Shown in pieces: positions 25,562 to 32,382 of a stretch of DNA of 32,382 nt. A program made the position numbers and the translations under genes. Each line of letters opens with the position of its first letter. Position 1 is the first letter of the stretch. The notes beneath the pieces were generated by a model, which saw only the letters and a program-made list of their open reading frames with translations, did no database searches and had not been told where the DNA came from. Origin of the DNA: Pseudomonadota bacterium (GTDB lineage Bacteria; Pseudomonadota; Alphaproteobacteria; Rhodospirillales; Casp-alpha2); assembly GCA_027624235.1 (NCBI GenBank), contig JAQBYB010000029.1, forward strand, positions 1 to 32,382. Reading direction: 5' to 3'.

Positions 25562-26236
25562 ATGCCCAAAAACGCAGGCCAACGTAGCGGCAAAAGCCCT
25601 GCCATCGATACATCGCGGGGCGAATTCGTGCATGGCTGGCTCAGGGACGCCATCCGCAACGGCCTTTTCCAACCGGGAAGCCGCATCCGCGAGGCCGACG
25701 TCGCCCTTAAGCTAGGCGTCAGCCGCACCCCGGTGCGCGAAGCCTTCCGGCGGCTTCAAGCGGATGAGTTGCTGGTGTTAACGCCCTGGCGCGGTGCCCA
25801 GGTGGCGGAACTGAACCAAGCTCAGGTGATCGAACTGTACGCCATGCGCCGGGTGCTGGAGGGAACCGCCGCCGCACTCGCGGCCGAGCACGCCAATGCC
25901 GAGGAAATTGATCTTCTTTTTAGGCTGTTGGAACAGGACAAAGCGATCAAGGATGAATCGGCTCGCCATGCCGAAATAAACCGGCAATTCCATCAAACCT
26001 TGTACGGGGCGGCGCATAACCGCTACCTGCTGAAAGCCCTCAACGCCCTTACCGATTCCCTGGCGCTGCTGAAGTCCACCACCTACGAGGTGCCGGGCCG
26101 CGCCATGGTGGCGCGGGACGAACATGTCCTGATCGCCAATGCCATCAAAAAGCGCGATTCCGCCGCCGCCGAAAAGACCACCCGCGCCCACATTCAATCC
26201 GCCGAACGGGCGCGGATTAAACTTTTATTCGGCTAA
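25562..26236 (+). CDS. GntR-family transcriptional regulator with FCD domain
   Basis: 224 residues. The N-terminal winged helix-turn-helix (residues about 20-85) has the GntR signature PGSRIREADVALKLGVSRTP followed by VREAFRRLQADELL. The C-terminal helical FCD domain carries EINRQFHQTLYGAAHN, RDEHVLIANAI and RAHIQSAERARIKLL. The aspartate/histidine positions that bind a metal-carboxylate ligand in this subfamily appear to be present. It probably senses a small organic acid. Divergence from the amidase and the palindrome in between suggest control of the amidase and of itself. queA begins 12 bases after its stop, so some read-through into the queuosine genes is possible. Confidence 0.9.
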   Translation: MPKNAGQRSGKSPAIDTSRGEFVHGWLRDAIRNGLFQPGSRIREADVALKLGVSRTPVREAFRRLQADELLVLTPWRGAQVAELNQAQVIELYAMRRVLEGTAAALAAEHANAEEIDLLFRLLEQDKAIKDESARHAEINRQFHQTLYGAAHNRYLLKALNALTDSLALLKSTTYEVPGRAMVARDEHVLIANAIKKRDSAAAEKTTRAHIQSAERARIKLLFG

Positions 26237-26248
26237 TCATCCGGCATC

Positions 26249-27307
26249 ATGCGCGTCTCTGATTTCGATTTCGACCTTCCGCCCCGGTTTATCGCCCAAC
26301 ATCCCGCCGTTCCACGGGATTCAGCGCGGTTGCTGGCGGTTGCTCCTGAAATACTCAACGATCTTTTGATTCGCAATCTGCCCGGACTCCTCCAGCCCGG
26401 CGATGCCCTGGTCGTTAATGACACCCGGGTGATTCCGGTGCGTCTGTCCGGACACAAGCAAACCGGTGGCGAAGGGGCTGGCCCCCGCGTTCAGGTCACG
26501 CTGCTGAAAGCCGATACCGCCGGGATCTGGCAGGCTTTCGCCCGCCCGGCTAAAAAAATAACCCCCGGCGACAGCGTCTCCTTCGCCCCCGGCCTCAACG
26601 CCGAGGTCACCGCCAAGGGCGACGGCGGCGAGGTGTCACTGGCGTTCAAGATGCCCGATGCCGACTTGATGGTGATGCTGGAACGTCACGGCATCATGCC
26701 GCTGCCGCCCTACATTAAACGCCCGGATGCCGGCGAACCCGAAGATCAAAATCACTATCAAACCATGTTTGCGGATCACCCCGGCGCCGTCGCGGCGCCG
26801 ACCGCCGGGCTGCATTTTACGCCTGGGCTTATACAGGCGGTGGCCGCCGCGGGCGCCAAAATCCACCGACTGACCTTGCACGTCGGGGCCGGAACCTTCC
26901 TGCCGGTCAAGGTCGACGACACCTCTGAGCACAAGATGCATTCCGAGTGGGGTGAAATTTCCGGCGCCACCGCCGACGCCGTCAACGCCGCCAAAGGGGA
27001 TGGCCGGCGGGTGATCGCCGTCGGCACCACAGCCCTTCGACTTCTAGAGGCCGCGGCGGATGACGCGGGCGTGGTGCACCCGTTCTCCGGCGAAACGGAT
27101 ATTTTTATTACACCGGGATACCGGTTTAAGATTGTCGATGCCCTGCTCACCAATTTTCACCTGCCGTGTTCGACGTTATTTATGCTGGTATCGGCGTTTT
27201 CCGGGTTGGACCGAATGAAAGCCGCTTATGAACACGCCAAGGCTGCCGATTACCGGTTCTATTCCTACGGCGATGCCTGCTTTCTAATAAAGGCTGCCGA
27301 TTTATGA
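26249..27307 (+). CDS. queA: QueA, S-adenosylmethionine:tRNA ribosyltransferase-isomerase
   Basis: Adds an epoxycyclopentane from S-adenosylmethionine to preQ1 in tRNA, forming epoxyqueuosine. The 352-residue length matches QueA (about 350). Visible blocks: [20 protein letters not shown] at the start, [47 protein letters not shown] followed by [20 protein letters not shown], and the C-terminal [20 protein letters not shown] followed by [10 protein letters not shown]. It is the first gene of the queuosine cluster. Its ribosome-binding site is weak. It overlaps tgt by four bases (ATGA), a common arrangement for these genes. Confidence 0.97.
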   Translation: MRVSDFDFDLPPRFIAQHPAVPRDSARLLAVAPEILNDLLIRNLPGLLQPGDALVVNDTRVIPVRLSGHKQTGGEGAGPRVQVTLLKADTAGIWQAFARPAKKITPGDSVSFAPGLNAEVTAKGDGGEVSLAFKMPDADLMVMLERHGIMPLPPYIKRPDAGEPEDQNHYQTMFADHPGAVAAPTAGLHFTPGLIQAVAAAGAKIHRLTLHVGAGTFLPVKVDDTSEHKMHSEWGEISGATADAVNAAKGDGRRVIAVGTTALRLLEAAADDAGVVHPFSGETDIFITPGYRFKIVDALLTNFHLPCSTLFMLVSAFSGLDRMKAAYEHAKAADYRFYSYGDACFLIKAADL

Positions 27308-28467
27308 CCGGATTGACCTTCCGTGTTACCGCCACCGACGGTCTGGCGCGAACCGGACGCCTGACGACGGCGCATGGCCCCATGGACACACCGGCCTTCA
27401 TGCCGGTCGGCACGGCAGCCACGGTCAAGGCGATGACGCCGGACGCCGTCGCCGGCACCGGCGCCCAGTGCATCCTCTCCAACACCTATCACCTGATGCT
27501 CAGGCCGGGGCCGGAACGGATTGAACGCCTCGGCGGCCTGCACAAATTCATGAACTGGCCGGGGCCGATCCTGACCGATTCCGGGGGCTATCAGGTGTGG
27601 TCGTTGGCCGACCACAGGAAAATGGACGAAGGCGGCGTTGAATTTAAATCCCACCTGGATGGATCGGTGCATCACCTGAGCCCAGAGCGCGCCATCGACA
27701 TACAGACTCTACTCGGCGCCGACATCACCATGGTGCTGGATGAATGCACGACCCTCGCCGCCGACAAGGACGCGGTCGCCGATTCCATGCAGCTTTCCAT
27801 GCGCTGGGCCGAACGCTGCAAAACGGCGTTCCCGGAACGCGGCGGGCATGGATTGTTCGGCATCGTTCAGGGCGGGTTGCACGATGATCTTCGCGCCCAG
27901 TCGGCGGAGGCCCTGATCGGCATCGGGTTCGATGGTTATGCCATCGGCGGGCTTTCCGTCGGTGAAGGTCAGGAGGCGATGTTTACGGTGCTCGACGGCG
28001 TCGTTGCCCGCTTGCCCGAAGACCGGCCCCGCTATCTGATGGGGGTCGGCAAGCCCGCCGATCTGGTCGGCGGCGTGCTGCGCGGCATCGACATGTTCGA
28101 TTGCGTGCTGCCGACGCGATCCGGGCGCACCAACCAGGCGTTTACCCGCCACGGTCAGCTGAACATGAGGAACGCCCGTCACAAGGATGACCCAGCGCCG
28201 CTGGATGCGGACTGTGGCTGCCCGGCGTGCACACAGTATAGCCGCGCCTATCTGCATCACCTGGTCATGGCCAAGGAAATTCTCGGCGCCATGCTGCTGA
28301 CCTGGCACAACCTGCATTATTACCAGGACCTGATGGCCGCCATGCGGCACGCGATCACGGTGGGCACACTGACCGCCTTCGCCCAGGCGTTTGCGGCGGC
28401 GCAGCATAAATATACGGAGGAGGAAACCGGGAACGGAGACGTTGACTCGGAATTAAATTCCAATTAA
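27304..28467 (+). CDS. tgt: Tgt, queuine tRNA-guanine transglycosylase
   Basis: Exchanges guanine-34 of GUN-anticodon tRNAs for preQ1. Key residues are present: general base Asp92 in [12 protein letters not shown], nucleophile Asp266 in [12 protein letters not shown], and the zinc ligands Cys304, Cys306, Cys309 (CGCPACTQY) and His335 (TWHNLHYY). Their spacing equals that of the E. coli enzyme. SGGYQVWSL departs slightly from the common SGGFQVxSL; this is conservative. AAGG precedes the overlapping ATG. The last few codons (SELNSN) carry the promoter and palindrome assigned to the next gene, so the 3' end may be constrained by both roles. Confidence 0.97.
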   Translation: MTGLTFRVTATDGLARTGRLTTAHGPMDTPAFMPVGTAATVKAMTPDAVAGTGAQCILSNTYHLMLRPGPERIERLGGLHKFMNWPGPILTDSGGYQVWSLADHRKMDEGGVEFKSHLDGSVHHLSPERAIDIQTLLGADITMVLDECTTLAADKDAVADSMQLSMRWAERCKTAFPERGGHGLFGIVQGGLHDDLRAQSAEALIGIGFDGYAIGGLSVGEGQEAMFTVLDGVVARLPEDRPRYLMGVGKPADLVGGVLRGIDMFDCVLPTRSGRTNQAFTRHGQLNMRNARHKDDPAPLDADCGCPACTQYSRAYLHHLVMAKEILGAMLLTWHNLHYYQDLMAAMRHAITVGTLTAFAQAFAAAQHKYTEEETGNGDVDSELNSN

Positions 28468-28470
28468 ACT
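28442..28470 (+). promoter_or_regulatory. Promoter with embedded palindromic operator for the HTH-QueF gene
   Basis: TTGACT (28442-28447), a 17-base spacer and TAAACT (28465-28470) form a good sigma70-type promoter. It overlaps the last codons and stop of tgt. The spacer contains the perfect palindrome GGAATT-A-AATTCC (28449-28461), a position where a bound repressor would block RNA polymerase. The half-site GGAATTAA recurs at 28501-28508, overlapping the ribosome-binding site of the next gene. The downstream product has an XRE/CI-type DNA-binding domain, which makes self-regulation the simplest reading. This is sequence-based inference. Confidence 0.6.
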
Positions 28471-28511
28471 TGATATTGATCGTTTTTATTCAACAAAATA
28501 GGAATTAACCG

Positions 28512-29222
28512 ATGACTTCCTGGTCAAAACGGCTCAATGACAGCTTAAAAAAATCCGGCTGGAGCAAGGCCGAGTTAGCGCGGCGTTCCGGCGTCGGCTA
28601 CGACAACCTCAACAAATATCTTTCCGGCAAGGTCAGCCAGCCCCGTGGCGACAGCCTGCCCCGGCTCGCCCAGGCCCTCGGCGTTGACGCCTTGTGGCTG
28701 CGCGAAGGGGTCGGTTCCAAAGACAGCCAATCCCCACCGAAACGAGGCCGTTCCCGGCCTAAGTCCGGCGGTTATGACAATCTGACGCAACTGGGCGGCG
28801 GTGGTGATGTTCCCGCGAACCCGGACGACGCGCCCCTGGAGACCGTCGCCAATCCGCATACGGGCGCCGATTATCTTATCCGGTTCACCTGTCCCGAGTT
28901 CACGTCGCTGTGCCCGGTCACCGGCCAGCCCGATTTCGCGCATCTGGTGATCGATTATCTGCCCGGCAACCTGATCGTCGAAAGCAAATCCCTGAAGCTG
29001 TTCCTGGCCTCCTGGCGCAATCACGCCGGCTTCCATGAAGCGTGCACCGTCGCCATTGCCAATCGGGTGGTCGAGGCGGCAAAGCCCAAATGGCTTCGCA
29101 TCGGCGGATACTGGTATCCGCGCGGCGGCATTCCCATCGATGTCTTTTACCAAACCGCCACCCCGCCGAAAGGCCTTTGGCTTCCTGACCAAGGGGTGCC
29201 GCCCTACCGGGGGCGCGGCTGA
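28512..29222 (+). CDS. queF: XRE/CI-type HTH domain fused to QueF (preQ0 reductase)
   Basis: 236 residues in one uninterrupted frame. Residues 1-66 are a lambda-repressor-like helix-turn-helix ([20 protein letters not shown], then [20 protein letters not shown]), close to the N-terminus of CI/S24-type repressors. A basic linker (about 67-88: [13 protein letters not shown]) leads into a complete type I QueF from LTQLGG (about 91) to the terminal [12 protein letters not shown]. QueF reduces preQ0 to preQ1 with NADPH. Its thioimide-forming Cys134 and acid Asp141 ([11 protein letters not shown]), Glu157 in the VESKSLKL motif, and FHE (174-176) are intact, so the enzyme should be active. No in-frame ATG or GTG exists at the usual QueF start. 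AGGAATTAACCG precedes the ATG. A 44-base gap separates it from tgt. Confidence 0.9.
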   Translation: MTSWSKRLNDSLKKSGWSKAELARRSGVGYDNLNKYLSGKVSQPRGDSLPRLAQALGVDALWLREGVGSKDSQSPPKRGRSRPKSGGYDNLTQLGGGGDVPANPDDAPLETVANPHTGADYLIRFTCPEFTSLCPVTGQPDFAHLVIDYLPGNLIVESKSLKLFLASWRNHAGFHEACTVAIANRVVEAAKPKWLRIGGYWYPRGGIPIDVFYQTATPPKGLWLPDQGVPPYRGRG

Positions 29223-29235
29223 TCTAATTACTCGC

Positions 29236-29505
29236 TCAGCTGGGCATCCCAAACGGTACTTCGCCTAATGGATCCAGGCTTTTCGCATGAAATCGATAGT
29301 ACCCTTTGGCTTCGATGGAGCGTTTGGCAAAATCCTCGTCAAAGGCGGCGCGGTCTTTACCCATTTCACCGAAAACCCCGACTTTTTCCAACGTATCGCC
29401 CGGCGTCGGAGAAACGTCAGGGGCGTTCAATGCCTCAAGGTGATCTTCGTCGGTGACGACGAAGAAGTCTTTGTCCGTCACACACTGAAAAACATGAAAT
29501 TCCAT
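29236..29505 (-). CDS. Small acidic protein of unknown function
   Basis: 89 residues: MEFHVFQCVTDKDFFVVTDE at the start, GDTLEKVGVFGEMGKDRAAF in the middle, and EAKGYYRFHAKSLDPLGEVP near the end. I do not recognise the family. There is no signal peptide, membrane segment or cysteine pair; one Cys is at position 8. ATG 29505 is preceded by an excellent GGAGGAA site, and a longer frame to 29517 is less likely. Codon use is typical of the window, so I regard it as a real gene. It lies inside the queuosine cluster, convergent with the HTH-QueF gene (13-base gap). A long inverted repeat sits just upstream of its ribosome-binding site. Confidence 0.65.
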   Translation of the reverse strand: MEFHVFQCVTDKDFFVVTDEDHLEALNAPDVSPTPGDTLEKVGVFGEMGKDRAAFDEDFAKRSIEAKGYYRFHAKSLDPLGEVPFGMPS

Positions 29506-29520
29506 GGCTTCCTCCATTCA

Positions 29521-29560
29521 TCAGGGCCTCGTGCGCTGAAATTTCGCGCACATACCCTGA
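29521..29560 (-). promoter_or_regulatory. Nested inverted repeat in the leader of the small gene
   Basis: Outer arms TCAGGG (29521-29526) and CCCTGA (29555-29560) enclose inner arms GTGCGC (29531-29536) and GCGCAC (29546-29551). The centre, GAAATTTC, is itself palindromic. In RNA from the minus strand this gives a two-tiered hairpin ending about 5 bases before the GGAGGAA ribosome-binding site. There is no T-tract, so it is not an ordinary terminator. It could be a leader structure or a protein-binding dyad. Confidence 0.5.
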
Positions 29561-29634
29561 GCCTGAAGTCTAGTAAACCGGAAGCGATTTCGCATTGACG
29601 CCGGTCAAGCCAATGGAAAAATGGGGGAAGGCCC

Positions 29635-30120
29635 TCAGGCCGCGGCGGTATCCTGACGGCGAACCATCCACCAAACCACCAAGGCGCCAAGCATCTTGCT
29701 CAGGGTCATGGCGGCGACGCCGGCCACCGATAGCTGCCCGATCATGGCCAGGAAAACGACGCTATCCAACGGCGTGCCGACGGCGCTGGATAGCAGCACC
29801 CGCCGCGCAAAGGGGCGGCCGGTAAAGCTGTACACTGCCCAATCGGCGAATTCGCTGATCAGAAACGCGGCGACGGAGGCGGCGGCGATAAAGGGATCGG
29901 CCATGAGGTAACTGACGGCGCCGGCAATCAGCATGGCAATGATGACGCGATGGCCGACTTCGCGCTGGGCGAAATCACGGGCGACAAAGATAAAGCCGAC
30001 CAGCAGCGAAATCGGCGGCCATTTTTCACCACCGGGCAGGGCCACCATCGGCGACACCGTAAAACCGTAATTCACCGCGACGATAAGGATGATATAGACA
30101 ATAGTGTACCGAAACTGCAT
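29635..30120 (-). CDS. yhhQ: VUT-family queuosine precursor transporter (YhhQ-like)
   Basis: 161-residue integral membrane protein with five or six hydrophobic segments. It starts MQFRYTIVYIILIVAVNYGF. It carries the VUT/YhhQ signature regions: ARDFAQREVGHRVI after the second segment, FLISEFADWAVYSFTGRPFA followed by RRVLLSSAVGTPLDSVVFL, and a final helix ending WWMVRRQ. Family members import queuosine precursors such as preQ0 or preQ1. The start at 30120 begins the first helix; a longer frame to 30228 would add an unrelated hydrophilic stretch over the queG promoter. It is divergent from queG across 66 bases. Because queF is present, import of preQ0 followed by reduction would be coherent, though the substrate is not proven. 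Confidence 0.82.
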   Translation of the reverse strand: MQFRYTIVYIILIVAVNYGFTVSPMVALPGGEKWPPISLLVGFIFVARDFAQREVGHRVIIAMLIAGAVSYLMADPFIAAASVAAFLISEFADWAVYSFTGRPFARRVLLSSAVGTPLDSVVFLAMIGQLSVAGVAAMTLSKMLGALVVWWMVRRQDTAAA

Positions 30121-30133
30121 TCCATGGCGCCTT

Positions 30134-30163
30134 TTCACAGCGATTGTTCGGGTGAAATAATAC
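30134..30163 (+). promoter_or_regulatory. Candidate queG promoter
   Basis: TTCACA (30134-30139), an 18-base spacer and TAATAC (30158-30163) lie in the divergent space between the VUT transporter and queG, 23 bases before the queG ATG. The boxes were read by eye and fit sigma70-like consensus moderately. The leader would be short. Confidence 0.35.
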
Positions 30164-30186
30164 AGACGAGGGCCGAAGGCAAGGGC

Positions 30187-31251
30187 ATGACCGAGACACT
30201 GAAGAAAATCATCCGCGACAAGGCCCATGAATTGGGCTTCGACGCTGTCGGCTTTGCCGCCGCCACGGCCGATCCCGCCGATGCCGAAGGGCTTTCCTCG
30301 TTCCTGGCCGATGGCCGCCAGGGCGACATGGCGTGGCTGGACAATACCGATGGCCGACGCGGCGACCCCCAGGCCTTAATGCAAGACGCCCGCTCGATCA
30401 TCGTTCTCGGCGCCAATTACGGCCCCGGCTCTTCTCTGTACCCAATACCGGGCGACCGCGGCGCGATCAGCATCTATGCCCAGGGCCGCGACTACCACAC
30501 CGTCTTGAAGAAAAAGCTAAAGCAACTGGGCCGCTGGCTGGCCGACTCGAATGGCCCCGGGCATGATTGCGGGATCAAGGTGTTCGTCGATACCGCGCCG
30601 GTCATGGAAAAACCGTTGGCCATGCGCGCCGGCATCGGCTGGCAGGGCAAACATACCAATCTGGTCAGCCGGGAATTCGGGTCCTGGTTGTTCCTGGCCG
30701 AGGTCTTCACCACCCTGGACCTGGCCCCCGAGAAACAGACGGCGGATCACTGCGGAAGCTGCGACAAATGCCTCAGGGCGTGCCCCACCGACGCCCTGGC
30801 GGTGCCCTACCAAATAGACCCCCGGCGCTGCATTTCCTACCTCACCATCGAGCACAAGGGCGACATCGCGTCTGACCTGATGGCGGCCATGGGCAATCAT
30901 ATCTATGGGTGTGACGATTGCCTGTCCGTATGCCCTTGGAATAAATATCAGCGCCCCGCCGGCCTCGATCAGTTTCAGCCGCGGCCTGAGCTTTCCGTGC
31001 CCCGGCTGGCCGACCTTGTCGGCCTGGACGATGCCGGCTTTAGAGAGCTGTTCGCCGGCTCGCCCATCAAACGCACCGGACGCGACCGATTTGTCCGCAA
31101 CGTCCTGATCGCGATTGGCAATTCGGGTGATGAAAGTCTTCTCCCCCACACCCAATCCCTGACCAGCGACGCCTCGCCCCTGGTCGCCGTTGCCGCCCGC
31201 TGGGCAGCGTGGCGGCTGCAAAAAACCAAAACCCCCGCCACCGGCGTTTGA
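30187..31251 (+). CDS. queG: QueG, epoxyqueuosine reductase
   Basis: Last step of queuosine synthesis: cobalamin- and iron-sulfur-dependent reduction of epoxyqueuosine in tRNA. 354 residues, the usual size. It has the N-terminal QueG domain (HELGFDAVGFA, IIVLGANYGPG, YAQGRDYHTVLKKKLKQLGR), the VDTAPVMEKPLAMRAGIGWQ followed by GKHTNLVS segment with the conserved aspartate and glutamate, and two [4Fe-4S] motifs: CGSCDKCLRACP ... RRCISYLTIEHKG and CDDCLSVCPWNK. ATG 30187 follows GAAGGCAAGGGC; the frame extends to 29950 inside the transporter gene without support. With queA, tgt and queF it supplies the late queuosine pathway; queC, queD and queE are not in the window. Confidence 0.95.
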   Translation: MTETLKKIIRDKAHELGFDAVGFAAATADPADAEGLSSFLADGRQGDMAWLDNTDGRRGDPQALMQDARSIIVLGANYGPGSSLYPIPGDRGAISIYAQGRDYHTVLKKKLKQLGRWLADSNGPGHDCGIKVFVDTAPVMEKPLAMRAGIGWQGKHTNLVSREFGSWLFLAEVFTTLDLAPEKQTADHCGSCDKCLRACPTDALAVPYQIDPRRCISYLTIEHKGDIASDLMAAMGNHIYGCDDCLSVCPWNKYQRPAGLDQFQPRPELSVPRLADLVGLDDAGFRELFAGSPIKRTGRDRFVRNVLIAIGNSGDESLLPHTQSLTSDASPLVAVAARWAAWRLQKTKTPATGV

Positions 31252-31302
31252 GCATATAATGAAACGATCATTGAGATTGATGATTTCAGGATGGACCAAA
31301 TC

Positions 31303-32154
31303 ATGAAACGACCAGTAATAATCGCGGTGGCCGTCGCCATTTTTTTCGCAGGTGGCCTTTTATCCGCGTCTTGGGCCGCCGGACATGCCGCCAAGCCCAA
31401 AGCCCCCGCCTTTACCCCCGGCCAAGTCTTCAAGGATTGTCCCGAATGCCCGGAACTGGTGGTGGTGCCGGCGGGGCTCTACGTCATGGGCCTGAGCGCC
31501 GAAAGCAAAAAAAGTAAACCGGCGCATCGGGTCAGCATCAAAAAGCCCTTCGCCATGGGCCGGTTCGAGGTCAAATTCTCGGAGTGGACGGCCTGCGTCA
31601 AGGGCGGCGGCTGCAACCGCGAACCCGATGACCACAAATGGGGCCGTGAAGGGCGTCCGGTCATCAACGTCACCTACTTCGACGTCAAACGATACCTCGA
31701 ATGGATCAGCAAGAAGACCGGAAAAAGGTACCGGCTGCCGTCGGAGGCGGAATGGGAATACGCCGACCGCGCCGGCGCCACGACACTGTGGTGGTGGGGA
31801 AATAAGGTCGGCACCAACAAGGCCAACTGCAAGGATTGCAAAAGCAGGTGGAGCGACGGCGGCGATCTTCCGCACGGTTCCGCCCCCGTGGGCTCGTTCG
31901 CGCCCAATTCATTCGGAATTTATGACACAGCCGGTAACGTGTTCGAATGGGTCGAAGACTGTTGGAATGAATCCCATGCCAACGCACCGAAGAATGGCGC
32001 GGCCCGGACCGAAGGCAATTGCCGCTACCGGGTATTGCGGGGCGGATCATTTTATTATTTTTCGAAAGTCGCTAAATCATTCTACCGGGCCAAGAACCCG
32101 CCCGAGGTGAAAAGTTATTGGCTTGGGTTCCGGGTGTTGAGAGAACTGGATTAA
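31303..32154 (+). CDS. Secreted SUMF1/FGE-sulfatase-domain protein
   Basis: About 283 residues with a signal peptide (MKRPVIIAVAVAIFFAGGLL, cleavage near SWAAG). A formylglycine-generating-enzyme-like fold follows: CPELVVVPAGLYVMGL, FEVKFSEWTACV, PVINVTYFDVKRYLEWISKK, YRLPSEAEWEYADRAG, SFGIYDTAGNVFEWVEDCW and YRVLRGGSFYY ... YWLGFRVLRE. The cysteine pair used by true formylglycine-generating enzymes is not found in the C-terminal region, so it is probably not a sulfatase activator. Paired cysteines (CPEC, CKDC, others) suggest disulfides in the periplasm. ATG 31303 is chosen because AGGATGG lies about 8 bases upstream; ATG 31291 is an alternative four codons earlier. Function is unknown. Confidence 0.82.
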   Translation: MKRPVIIAVAVAIFFAGGLLSASWAAGHAAKPKAPAFTPGQVFKDCPECPELVVVPAGLYVMGLSAESKKSKPAHRVSIKKPFAMGRFEVKFSEWTACVKGGGCNREPDDHKWGREGRPVINVTYFDVKRYLEWISKKTGKRYRLPSEAEWEYADRAGATTLWWWGNKVGTNKANCKDCKSRWSDGGDLPHGSAPVGSFAPNSFGIYDTAGNVFEWVEDCWNESHANAPKNGAARTEGNCRYRVLRGGSFYYFSKVAKSFYRAKNPPEVKSYWLGFRVLRELD

Positions 32155-32178
32155 CGCGGCCCCGGCTTTGCGACGCCT

Positions 32179-32382
32179 TTATTTTTTGCCGCCGCGGGTA
32201 AGCTTATCAAGCTGTTGCTGCATCTGTTTAAGCTGGCCGCGCAGTTCATCCATTTCGCCGCCGGTCTCGGTATCGGGCGCCGGGCTAGGGCTTGAATCGG
32301 CAGCTTCATCCTTGGTCTTTTTTTCGGCCTTCTTTTCGCCCTTCCCCGCATTCGTGCCGGGAAAGAAAGGCATAAACATCTT
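32179..32382 (-). CDS. phaR: C-terminus of a PhaR-like polyhydroxyalkanoate regulator (partial)
   Basis: The frame is open to the right edge, so only the last 67 residues are seen: KMFMPFFPGTNAGKGEKKAE, a lysine/alanine/proline-rich linker, and the final coiled-coil segment MDELRGQLKQMQQQLDKLTR followed by GGKK. The MFxPF segment and the terminal ELxxQLxxMQxQLDKL helix match the C-terminus of alphaproteobacterial PhaR, the repressor controlling polyhydroxyalkanoate granule genes. The DNA- and PHB-binding N-terminus lies outside the window, so this is a probable rather than certain assignment. It converges with the SUMF1-domain gene across 24 bases. Confidence 0.65.
   Translation of the reverse strand, partial: KMFMPFFPGTNAGKGEKKAEKKTKDEAADSSPSPAPDTETGGEMDELRGQLKQMQQQLDKLTRGGKK

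Noticed and set aside
28468-28511. Possible preQ1 riboswitch before the HTH-QueF gene
   Set aside because: No recognisable preQ1-I or -II aptamer pattern in only 44 AT-rich bases; the promoter and operator reading fits better.
29950-30186. N-terminal extension of QueG
   Set aside because: It would run through the VUT transporter gene on the other strand; the ribosome-binding site and family length support ATG 30187.
1-32382. tRNA or rRNA genes, CRISPR arrays, insertion sequences, attachment sites
   Set aside because: None seen by eye: no cloverleaf arms, no regularly spaced direct repeats with unique spacers, and no transposase or integrase motifs. A tRNAscan or CRISPR search was not possible.

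Overview
The window looks like a chromosomal segment of a GC-rich alphaproteobacterium, most like Rhodospirillales. This is inferred from the gene set (SPINDLY-type TPR glycosyltransferase, PhaR-like C-terminus, MoCF/MobA-like fusion, CoxG, FadE-type dehydrogenase) and from codon use; no rRNA or tRNA marker is present. Genes are dense, with no insertion sequences, prophage or CRISPR.

Bases 1-7463 hold a tight fatty-acid beta-oxidation operon on the plus strand: acyl-CoA ligase, thiolase, a FadN-type hydroxyacyl-CoA dehydrogenase/enoyl-CoA hydratase, and a membrane-anchored FadE-type acyl-CoA dehydrogenase. Then come a molybdopterin-binding/nucleotidyltransferase fusion and a secreted FecR-domain protein. 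From 14479 down to 9967 the minus strand carries a PQQ-type sugar dehydrogenase, a ferredoxin-ferredoxin reductase fusion, a UbiX-type flavin prenyltransferase and CoxG. The gaps between these genes contain short coding-like remnants on the same strand (an XdhC tail, a carboxymuconolactone-decarboxylase-like N-terminus, a cytochrome-like tail), so this part appears to be a decaying redox/molybdenum-enzyme locus.

Bases 14556-23912 hold a TPR-GT41 glycosyltransferase, a 5'-truncated chemoreceptor with a duplicated sensor region, a nickel/cobalt transporter, a single-domain response regulator, the GTPase BipA/TypA and an orphan peptide-type ABC permease. An amidase and a GntR/FCD regulator follow, divergent around an overlapping GntR-like palindrome.

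Bases 26249-31251 form a queuosine (tRNA modification) locus: queA, tgt, a gene joining an XRE/CI-type helix-turn-helix to a complete QueF reductase, a small unknown gene on the other strand, a VUT (YhhQ-type) queuosine-precursor transporter and queG. The HTH-QueF gene is the most unusual item. A well-spaced sigma70-like promoter inside the 3' end of tgt carries a perfect palindrome between its -35 and -10 boxes, and a repeat of its half-site overlaps the ribosome-binding site. This suggests a preQ0 reductase that also controls its own transcription. The window ends with a secreted SUMF1-domain protein and the C-terminus of a PhaR-like regulator.
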